64,000 bases of DNA from contig UQOY01000001.1 in assembly GCA_900542825.1 (NCBI GenBank), positions 248,001 to 312,000 on the forward strand, given 5' to 3'. The translations under genes and the position numbers were made by a program. Position 1 is the stretch's first letter. Each line of letters starts with the position of its first letter. Under the pieces are notes generated by a model that made no database searches, was not told the DNA's origin, and saw nothing but the letters and a program-made list of their open reading frames with translations. This DNA comes from an uncultured Collinsella sp. (GTDB taxonomy: Bacteria > Actinomycetota > Coriobacteriia > Coriobacteriales > Coriobacteriaceae). Below, one piece after another: positions 58,257 through 64,000 of the stretch.

Positions 58257-59123
58257 TTACTGCTGCAATGATCTTAACAGTTTGATTTCAGCCGCATAAC
58301 CTGCAAGTTCGTTCGGAGTCTCCAAAATAAACGGCAGCGAACGCAAATGGCCATTCGATACAATATTCTGCATAACCTGCATACCGCCACCAAATTCATC
58401 GCTGCCAAGGTATCCCTTGCCGATGCACTCGTGGCGATCTTTATGGGCGCCACAAGGGTTCTTCGAATCGTTGATGTGTACGGCATACAAGCGATCGATA
58501 CCCACCACGCGATCGAACTCGTCGAGTACGCCGTCCAGATCATGGACGATGTCATAGCCGGCGTCATTCACATGGCAGGTGTCCAAGCAAACGCCCAACT
58601 TGGCCGACAGCTCGGGGCGCTTGTCGGCAACGCTCTCGATGATGAGCGCCAGCTCCTCAAAGCTGCGTCCCACCTCGGTGCCCTTGCCGGCCATGGTCTC
58701 GAGCAGCACTGTTGTCTGCTGGCCCTCAAGCATCACCTGGCACAGGGTGTCGACGATCATCTGAATACCGGCGTCGGGGCCCTGTCCCACATGCGCACCG
58801 GGATGGAAGTTGTAGTAGTTGCCGGGCAGCGCCTCCATGCGCCGCAGGTCCTCCGCCATGGCCTCCAGGGCAAACTCGCGCGCCCGCTCTTTGGCCGAGC
58901 AGGGGTTATAGGTATACGGGGCATGAGCCACGAGCGGGCCAAAGTCGTTTTGCTCCATAAGCTCGCGCAGAGCCGCCACGTCATCCATGTCAAGGTCTTT
59001 CGCATTGCCGCCGCGCGGGTTGCGCGTAAAGAATGCAAAGGTATTGGCACCAATGGACAGCGCCGTCTCCCCCATTGCCCGATAGCCCTTCGTCGTTGAT
59101 AGGTGACACCCGATCGTCAGCAT
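58257..59123 (-). CDS. nfo: Endonuclease IV
   Basis: A 288-aa AP endonuclease of DNA base-excision repair. The zinc-site signatures are visible: GCHLSTTKGYRAMGETALSIGANTFAFF at the start, NFHPGAHVGQG (about 104), VLLETMAGKGTEVG (about 138), CLDTCHVNDAGYD (about 174), HINDSKNPCGAHKDRHECIGKG (about 213-234) and LPFILETPN (about 262). The length matches the family. It is monocistronic. Confidence 0.95.
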   Translation of the reverse strand: MLTIGCHLSTTKGYRAMGETALSIGANTFAFFTRNPRGGNAKDLDMDDVAALRELMEQNDFGPLVAHAPYTYNPCSAKERAREFALEAMAEDLRRMEALPGNYYNFHPGAHVGQGPDAGIQMIVDTLCQVMLEGQQTTVLLETMAGKGTEVGRSFEELALIIESVADKRPELSAKLGVCLDTCHVNDAGYDIVHDLDGVLDEFDRVVGIDRLYAVHINDSKNPCGAHKDRHECIGKGYLGSDEFGGGMQVMQNIVSNGHLRSLPFILETPNELAGYAAEIKLLRSLQQ

Positions 59124-59143
59124 CCCCAGCTCCCCCTCATCAG

Positions 59144-59206
59144 TTGCGGTGAAATACGGTCTAATGGTGCCTTATTTTGGCGCAAACAGACCGTATTCCA
59201 CCGCAA
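59144..59206. repeat. TTGCGGTG palindromic element, copy A
   Basis: The arms of 19 nt (59144-59162 and 59188-59206; 18 of 19 pair) begin TTGCGGTGAAATA. The inner CGGTCT pairs with AGACCG. The loop contains TGCCTTATTTTGGCGCAAAC. It is followed by GTTATAAAAGGGG. Copy B at 60305 has the same ends, loop and flank but a different, still complementary, stem centre. Confidence 0.82.
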
Positions 59207-59269
59207 GTTATAAAAGGGGCATCAGGGGCACGGTCCGCCGAGCCCCCCCTTGAGCACCAGCACCGCAGC

Positions 59270-60289
59270 CTAGAGCGTCAAGCGAATCGCATCGATGATC
59301 TGCGCGCAGCGCTGTGTGGCGGCAAGGGGCATGACGGGACTCTCGAGTTTCCCCGCCCGGATGAGCTGGGTCGCATGCTGGATTTCGCCGTAGAAATCAT
59401 CAACCTCAAACGGGGCGTCGATGTCGAGCACTCGACCGTCGGAGTACTTCACATGGGCGAGCTCGGGGCGATGGAGGCGCTCGATTTCCAACGAACCCCG
59501 CTCGCAGGCAATCGTTAAGCGGCTTTCATATGCTGCTTTGCCGTCGCACACCATATGAATGGGTATGCCGCCGACACTCATATGGATCTCATCGGCCCAA
59601 TCCACGCGGCCGCCCGATACGTCACGCCAGCGAACTTCACGGGACGAAACATCGCACGCGCCCGCAAGCAGATCCTCAAACCACCCGACCGCATAACAGC
59701 CCATGTCATATAGACAGCCACCCTGCAACGGATCGAGCAGATAACTCGAAGGGGGCTCACCATAATCGAGTTTTTGCACGCTTTCGATCGAGACGATACG
59801 GCCGAGCTCGCCCGACGCAAGCAAGCCCTTCACGCGAGTATGCATCGGACAAAACCGATTTTTCATCGCCTCCATAAACGGCACACCGCACTCACGGGAA
59901 ACGGAGGCGATCGTATGGGCCTCTTCTTCATTCAAAACGGCCGGCTTTTCGCACAGTACGGCCTTTCCCGCGCGCAGTGCCCGACAGGCCCAATGCGCAT
60001 GCATGCCATGTGGAAGAGCCAAGTAGATTGCGTCGACATCGGGGTCGGCAATCAGCGCATCATAAGCCACATCGCCGCTATCGTCAGCCGTGGCATACCT
60101 GTGCGCGGCATCAATCGAAAACGCCCTGCAAAACTCCTCAACATGCGAAGGAGTGCGACCGGCGGCAGCCACAAGCCGTGCCCCGTCCACCTCCTTGAGC
60201 GACGATGCAAATCGATGCGAAATGTGCCCAGCGCCCAAAACGCCCCAACGAACCTCACGCAAATCATCACATGAATCCCGATGACCCAC
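59270..60289 (-). CDS. Gfo/Idh/MocA family oxidoreductase
   Basis: A 339-aa NAD(P)-dependent sugar or polyol dehydrogenase-like protein. The N-terminal Rossmann motif is WGVLGAGHISHRFA (about 15-28), and the catalytic-type EKP motif lies in VLCEKPAVLNEEEA (about 113). The C-terminal alpha/beta domain has GGCLYDMGCYAVGW (about 192), close to the GG-LLDxGxY pattern. The GTG at 60289 has AAGGAGG 5 nt upstream; the longer frame would run into the palindromic element. The substrate is unknown. Confidence 0.87.
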   Translation of the reverse strand: MGHRDSCDDLREVRWGVLGAGHISHRFASSLKEVDGARLVAAAGRTPSHVEEFCRAFSIDAAHRYATADDSGDVAYDALIADPDVDAIYLALPHGMHAHWACRALRAGKAVLCEKPAVLNEEEAHTIASVSRECGVPFMEAMKNRFCPMHTRVKGLLASGELGRIVSIESVQKLDYGEPPSSYLLDPLQGGCLYDMGCYAVGWFEDLLAGACDVSSREVRWRDVSGGRVDWADEIHMSVGGIPIHMVCDGKAAYESRLTIACERGSLEIERLHRPELAHVKYSDGRVLDIDAPFEVDDFYGEIQHATQLIRAGKLESPVMPLAATQRCAQIIDAIRLTL

Positions 60290-60304
60290 GACAGCCTCCT
60301 TCGG

Positions 60305-60367
60305 TTGCGGTGAAATAGTTCCTGTCGATGCCTTATTCTGCCGCAAACAGGAACTATTCCACCGCAA
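60305..60367. repeat. TTGCGGTG palindromic element, copy B
   Basis: The arms of 21 nt (60305-60325 and 60347-60367; 20 of 21 pair) have the same TTGCGGTGAAATA ends as copy A. The centre is GTTCCTG with CAGGAAC, replacing CGGTCT/AGACCG. The loop (TGCCTTATTCTGCCGC) and right flank (GTTATAAAAGGG) are near-identical to copy A. Confidence 0.82.
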
Positions 60368-60379
60368 GTTATAAAAGGG

Positions 60380-61570
60380 TCATGAGAAGCGTGTTTTGCC
60401 GAAGACCTTAAGCACCGCCGTCACGGGGCCAGGCTGAAAACGGCGGCGCACGTCGTCCAAGCGCCCGGGGATATCGATGTGCTGCGGGCAGTGACGTGCG
60501 CATTTGCCGCACTTGGCGCAATTGCTCACGAGCTTGGGCTCGCTTGTGCGCACCGCACTCGCCGTAAAGTATTGCGACAGCCCCGTAAACCAGCTGTGCG
60601 CATAGCTTGCGTTGTAGGCGGCAAAACATCCAGGGATATTGATGCCTTTAGGACACGGCATGCAATAGCTGCATCCCGTGCAGGGCACGCGATTCGATTT
60701 TTCAAACTCCGTCAGCACGCGTGCGATGGCATCGAGCTGAGTAACTGTCATCGAATCCGGCAGGGCCCGATCGGCCAACGCCGCGTTCTCATCCACTTGC
60801 GCGGTATCGGTCATACCCGAAAGCAGCATCGTCACCTGAGGATGGTTCCACACCCACGAAAGGCCCCAAGCAGCCGGCGTCTTCAGGTACGGATCGCGTA
60901 CGTCATCGAGCACAGCGCGGGCCCGCGGCGGCAGCTTACCCGCTAAACGCCCGCCCAGCAGCGGCTCCATCACAAACACCGCGAGCCCGCGCTCCGCAGC
61001 CGCCATGAGCCCTGCCGTTCCCGCTTGGTAACGCTCGCCGGCATAGTTGTACTGGATCTGGCAAAAATCCCAGTCATATGCGTCAAGCATCGTCAGGAAA
61101 TCCGCCGCGCTGCCGTGATACGAAAAGCCAATCTGGCGAATGCGCCCCGTCGCCTTTTGACGCGCGATCCAGTCCTCGATGCCCAACGCCACCACACGTT
61201 CCCACTGGGCGGGCGAGGTGATGTTGTGCATAAGGTAATAGTCGATATGGTCGGTCCGCAGGCGGCGCAGTTGCTCGTCGAAGAACCGGTCGAAATCCTC
61301 CGCGCACTTGCACGAAGTGTGTGGCAACTTAGTCGCCAGCAACACCCGGTCGCGCAGCCCCAAGCGCTCAAGTGAGGCGCCCACGCACACCTCGTTACCG
61401 GGATAGAGATACGCGGTATCCAGATAATTAATCCCCTGCTCCACCGCACGGGAAATGATGGCATCGGCTGTCTTCGCATCGGGGTGTCCCGGCGCACCGG
61501 GAAACCTCATGCAGCCCAGACCCAGAGCAGATATTCGGTTACCACTTTTGGGGTCAACGCGGTATTGCAC
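60380..61570 (-). CDS. Ferredoxin-fused aldo/keto reductase
   Basis: A 396-aa aldo/keto reductase of the group with C-terminal iron-sulfur clusters. The TIM-barrel part has SALGLGCMRFPG (about 14-25), the catalytic Tyr region YLDTAYLYPGNE (about 51-62), and the Lys in LLATKLPH (about 78). Two ferredoxin-type motifs, CTGCSYCMPCPKGI (about 300-313) and CAKCGKCARHCPQHI (about 351-365), indicate [4Fe-4S] electron transfer. The GTG at 61570 (MQYRVDPKSGN) follows GGGAGGG and gives the normal start; the ATG at 61588 is rejected. The substrate is not known. Confidence 0.88.
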   Translation of the reverse strand: MQYRVDPKSGNRISALGLGCMRFPGAPGHPDAKTADAIISRAVEQGINYLDTAYLYPGNEVCVGASLERLGLRDRVLLATKLPHTSCKCAEDFDRFFDEQLRRLRTDHIDYYLMHNITSPAQWERVVALGIEDWIARQKATGRIRQIGFSYHGSAADFLTMLDAYDWDFCQIQYNYAGERYQAGTAGLMAAAERGLAVFVMEPLLGGRLAGKLPPRARAVLDDVRDPYLKTPAAWGLSWVWNHPQVTMLLSGMTDTAQVDENAALADRALPDSMTVTQLDAIARVLTEFEKSNRVPCTGCSYCMPCPKGINIPGCFAAYNASYAHSWFTGLSQYFTASAVRTSEPKLVSNCAKCGKCARHCPQHIDIPGRLDDVRRRFQPGPVTAVLKVFGKTRFS

Positions 61571-61733
61571 GGCCCCTCCCTTCGCCATCAGCGCCCCGGC
61601 AAGGCGAAACACAATGGTCACGCGGCCGAAACATCGTGGAATCGCAATCGAGAACGTATCGTAACGCAGCAGAAATCGAGCTGTCACGGCACCGCTTTAA
61701 CACCAGCAAAAAGCCCGATGAAAGGAGACGAGC

Positions 61734-61928
61734 GTGACCATGCGTGAGGACGCCTACCCCTACCCCGGCGAACAATACATCCTCTCGGTCGACCGTTACC
61801 AGATCGAGGTCATGGACCATCTGGACGAGCTTCCCGCCACAGGCGCCGTCATCTTCTGCACCTTCCCCAAGGTGCGCGATGGCGTTGGATATCCCGCACG
61901 CGTTTTTGACGTCTGCCCCGCGGCATAA
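61734..61928 (+). pseudogene. C-terminal fragment of cyclase-family hydrolase
   Basis: A 64-aa frame whose second half, MDHLDELPATGAVIFCTFPKVRDGVGYPARVFDV, matches the C-terminal end of the cyclase/kynurenine-formamidase-like family (pattern NLDELPxTGAxVxxxPLKxxxGxGxPxRxxA). The metal-binding HxGTHxD N-terminal part is absent. AAGGAG lies 8 nt before the GTG, so it can be translated. It is probably a remnant of a deleted gene, though a retained small protein is possible. Confidence 0.6.
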
Positions 61929-62000
61929 GTTCCCATGCGTTTGTTCTTCTAAATTCAGCCTCCGGTGCACGCTACACGCCCCAGCGGCATACAATCCATC

Positions 62001-62028
62001 AGGCGCCCCGCACGCGGGCGCCTTTTTG
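62001..62028 (+). terminator. Rho-independent terminator
   Basis: A perfect 8-bp stem, AGGCGCCC (62001-62008) with GGGCGCCT (62016-62023), is followed by TTTTT, immediately upstream of the ketopantoate-reductase-like gene. Confidence 0.87.
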
Positions 62029-62044
62029 TGAGGAGATGATTCAC

Positions 62045-62959
62045 ATGCAGATCAACAAGGTCACCTTTGTCGGCAAGGGCGGCGTCGGCCTACTCTATGG
62101 CAGCATGATTGCCAAGGCCCTCGGCAATGACGCCGTCGAATACATTATGGATGACGCCCGTTTTGAGCGTCACGCAAACGATGCGCTCACCGTCAACGGC
62201 AAGCACTGTGCGCTCAAATCCATCCGCGCCAGCGAGGCAACGCCCGCCGATCTGGTCATCCTCACGGTCAAGACGACTGGACTCGACCAGGCAATCCAGA
62301 CCATGGAGCACATCGTGGGGCCCAATACGCTCATCGCCTCGCTGTGCAACGGCATCACGAGCGAGCAAAAGATTGCCGAGCGCTTTGGCTGGAAGCATAC
62401 CGTTCTTGGTATTTGCCAGGGCATGGATGCCGTGTTCCTCGACGGCGCGCTCACCTTTACCAATGCGGGCGAGATTCGCTTTGGCGCGGCAGCAGGCACC
62501 GAGCCCTCAACCGTCACCGCCATCGACGAGCTCTACACACGCTGCGGCATCGCCCATACCGTCGAGAGCGACATTGCGCACCGCATGTGGGCCAAACTCA
62601 TGCTCAACGACGGCATCAACCAGACCTGTATGGCCTACGGCGGGACCTACGGAAGCGCCACGGAGCCGGACTCCGAGCAGCGTCGCTGCTTTGTTTCTGC
62701 CATGCGAGAGACGCTTGCGGTCGCCAACGCCGAGGGCATTGAGCTGACTGAGGCAGATCTGACGCAGATGGTGCACCTCATCGAGGGAATCGACCCCGCC
62801 GGTATGCCCTCGATGGCTCAAGACCGCGTCGCAAGGCGCAAAACCGAAGTTGATGAGTTCGCGGGCACCATTTGCCGCCTGGCCGCCAAACACGATATCC
62901 AAGTGCCGCAAAACGATTGGCTCTACCAGAGGATTCGCGAAATAGAAAGCAGCTGGTAG
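62045..62959 (+). CDS. Ketopantoate reductase family protein
   Basis: A 304-aa NADPH-dependent reductase of the PanE/ApbA family, which reduces 2-dehydropantoate in pantothenate synthesis. The nucleotide-binding start KVTFVGKGGVGLLYGSMIAKAL has GKGGVG in place of GAGAVG. Other features are LVILTVKTTGLDQAI (about 72-86), IASLCNGITSEQKIAERFG (about 100) and the catalytic-Lys region AHRMWAKLMLNDGINQTC (about 178-195), with a terminal SMAQDRVARRKTEVDEFAG. The ATG at 62045 is preferred; an ATG at 62036 overlaps the ribosome site. Other PanE-like reductases with different substrates exist. Confidence 0.87.
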   Translation: MQINKVTFVGKGGVGLLYGSMIAKALGNDAVEYIMDDARFERHANDALTVNGKHCALKSIRASEATPADLVILTVKTTGLDQAIQTMEHIVGPNTLIASLCNGITSEQKIAERFGWKHTVLGICQGMDAVFLDGALTFTNAGEIRFGAAAGTEPSTVTAIDELYTRCGIAHTVESDIAHRMWAKLMLNDGINQTCMAYGGTYGSATEPDSEQRRCFVSAMRETLAVANAEGIELTEADLTQMVHLIEGIDPAGMPSMAQDRVARRKTEVDEFAGTICRLAAKHDIQVPQNDWLYQRIREIESSW

Positions 62960-62993
62960 TGCTCGGCATCCTGTAGGCAACAGACCCAATGGC

Positions 62994-63032
62994 AAAGCCG
63001 CCGCAAGGGGCACTCCCCTTACGGCGGCTTTC
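62994..63032. terminator. Terminator after ketopantoate-reductase-like gene
   Basis: A long stem (62994-63009 with 63014-63031) of AAAGCCGCCG..AAGGGG with CCCCTT..CGGCGGCTTT has one internal mismatch and a short loop CACT. It has A and T ends on both sides and could serve either strand. Confidence 0.85.
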
Positions 63033-63040
63033 ATCTTCAT

Positions 63041-63142
63041 CTATAGCCAGTAGTCGATGTCCCGACGGCTAGAGCTGCGACTCCGACGCCTGGCCCTCAT
63101 CGTCGCGACAAAGGACGGCTCTGTTAGCTCAAGCGCATACAT
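63041..63142 (-). CDS. Possible 33-aa Arg/Ser-rich small protein
   Basis: A short open frame between the secreted protein gene and the terminator reads MYALELTEPSFVATMRARR, then an Arg/Ser-rich stretch, ending RRDIDYWL. An AAGGA lies about 11 nt upstream of the ATG. It is strongly basic except for the hydrophobic end. Coding status is uncertain. It could also be the untranslated 3' region of the secreted protein transcript. Confidence 0.3.
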   Translation of the reverse strand: MYALELTEPSFVATMRARRRSRSSSRRDIDYWL

Positions 63143-63206
63143 AGAACGAGCGTCCTTACGTTGGGTAAAGACGCCCGCCCGTCATGTCCTATTGGCTTAT
63201 GGCAGA

Positions 63207-63983
63207 TTACCAACCGGTGTAATAATCGGTAGTTCCGGCTGCGCAACCCGAATCGTAGACCTTGCACTCGCCCTTAGAGCCCGTAAAAGTGGAGCCCTGG
63301 GACTTATCGCTCGCTGCCACAACGTAGTAGCCGTCGGCATCGCGCCAGAAACCCTCGGAATCCTGCGTCCACTCACCCGTGCGGTGATGGTAGAGCACGT
63401 TGCTGCTGTAATAGGTCTCACGACGACCGTTATAGTTATTGACGCCGGCGGAACGCGTCAGTCCCGAACCATTCGCATAATACGCAGCTGCCGTATAGGA
63501 CGGCCCGTAGCCTGCGTTGCCATATGAAGCCTGGGCGGCCTCGACGGCTTCTGCCTCGGCGGCCGCAGCCTCGAGCGCCTCGCGCTTAGCATTCTCGAGC
63601 GTCGTGCGCAGCTCATCGAGCTCGGTCGATTTGGCATCGACCTCCTCCATCGTCAAAAGACTGCCCGCACCATCGATACAACCTTGCAGTACAGCGCGCT
63701 CGTCATCGGTGGCATAGTCACCATACATGTTCATGATAATTTGAGCGCGAACTTCCAAAGAGTCGCGCTTGGCCCCCATGGAGGCGTTCCACTCCTGCAT
63801 GGAGCCAAAACCGTCGCCGCGATAATCGACGGGCTGCATCAACGTGGCCTCGGAGGGCGCGGACCCAACCGCGTCGGACAGCGTCGCCGCGTGGGCCTCG
63901 GTTACGCCGGCACCCACCAAAAGCGCCACGGCGAGCGCGGCAGAAAGGGCGGCGGCCTTCGGTTTTCGTGAATCGATCCTCAT
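63207..63983 (-). CDS. Secreted wall protein with 3D-like C-terminus
   Basis: A 258-aa exported protein. The basic N-terminus and hydrophobic core (about 9-30) form a signal peptide with cleavage near AHA|AT. A helical region (about 75-150, rich in Ala/Glu) is followed by a Tyr/Asn/Ser-rich linker. The C-terminal domain (about 170-258) includes NGRRETYYSSNVLYHHRTGEW, WRDADGYYVVAASD and the ending GECKVYDSGCAAGTTDYYTGW, which resembles RlpA/3D-type double-psi beta-barrel domains of peptidoglycan lytic enzymes. The role in the wall is inferred. Its start is 17 nt from the window end, and promoter sequence lies outside. Confidence 0.75.
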   Translation of the reverse strand: MRIDSRKPKAAALSAALAVALLVGAGVTEAHAATLSDAVGSAPSEATLMQPVDYRGDGFGSMQEWNASMGAKRDSLEVRAQIIMNMYGDYATDDERAVLQGCIDGAGSLLTMEEVDAKSTELDELRTTLENAKREALEAAAAEAEAVEAAQASYGNAGYGPSYTAAAYYANGSGLTRSAGVNNYNGRRETYYSSNVLYHHRTGEWTQDSEGFWRDADGYYVVAASDKSQGSTFTGSKGECKVYDSGCAAGTTDYYTGW

Positions 63984-64000
63984 GTAGCTGGAAACCTCCG

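Noticed and set aside
59144..60367. Flanking repeats of the Gfo/Idh/MocA gene as ends of a composite transposon
   Set aside because: There is no transposase between them and no target duplication was seen. They are palindromes in direct orientation, better treated as dispersed elements.
1..64000. CRISPR arrays, rRNA and tRNA genes
   Set aside because: No regularly spaced direct repeats, no rRNA core sequences and no GTTCRANNC-type tRNA arms in a cloverleaf context were noticed by eye.

Overview
The window looks like chromosomal DNA of a high-GC anaerobic gut actinobacterium of the class Coriobacteriia, most likely Collinsella or a close relative. This is inferred from gene content and style: an N-acetyl-type diaminopimelate pathway, a D-aspartate ligase with its racemase, many flavin/Fe-S reductases, a DUF3793-flavodoxin pair, a fructoselysine cluster and no respiratory genes. 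I could not run a search to confirm the genus. There is no rRNA, tRNA, CRISPR array, complete insertion sequence or prophage. The DNA is densely coding on both strands, and most gene groups end in strong GC-rich hairpins.

Layout. 1-2.6 kb: energy-coupling-factor transporter core (double ATPase plus EcfT). 2.7-4.8 kb: aspartate racemase and ATP-grasp D-aspartate ligase, probably for peptidoglycan cross-bridges. 5.1-6.2 kb: secreted coiled-coil/lysozyme-like wall enzyme. 6.3-8.6 kb: membrane Ser/Thr kinase, a small partner gene and an FxLYD protein. 8.9-15.9 kb: an unusual catabolic unit made of a BaiCD/2-enoate-reductase-type flavoenzyme, both subunits of aconitase X, an M20 peptidase and an MFS carrier. 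16.3-21.6 kb: lysine/DAP genes, namely a divergent M20D deacylase (possible N-acetyl-DAP deacetylase), then a lysine riboswitch, a lysA-dapA single reading frame, dapB and dapH. 21.8-22.5 kb: a RelE-type toxin-antitoxin pair. 22.5-29.4 kb: nucleoid-associated protein, Mbeg1-like hydrolase, lactate dehydrogenase, aminotransferase and NAD synthetase.

29.6-32 kb: two uncharacterised proteins. 32.0-33.9 kb: a long structured intergenic hairpin beside ettA. 34-37 kb: SdpR/SdpI-type pair, tcdA and tatD. 37-43.8 kb: a fructoselysine (Amadori product) operon with regulator, a YfcC-type carrier, an amidohydrolase, and frlC, frlB and frlD. 44-48.2 kb: two HAD phosphatases, pgi and a truncated Fe-ADH-like gene. 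48.4-50.4 kb: SOS-controlled UvrX/YolD-type translesion module. 50.4-52.9 kb: large surface protein. 53-55 kb: orphan HMA protein with a CsoR-like operator, DUF3793 and flavodoxin. 55-58.1 kb: polar amino-acid ABC transporter whose permease carries an extra exported domain. 58.3-63.98 kb: endonuclease IV, Gfo/Idh/MocA oxidoreductase, ferredoxin-containing aldo/keto reductase, a cyclase fragment, a ketopantoate-reductase-like enzyme and a secreted wall-associated protein.

Possible novelty lies in three places: the aconitase X/flavoenzyme/peptidase/MFS cluster; the lysA-dapA fused frame under a lysine riboswitch; and several families of palindromic intergenic elements. One pair of these, at 59144 and 60305, shows compensatory stem changes, and a single-copy hairpin at about 32036-32171 is capped by a UUCG loop.
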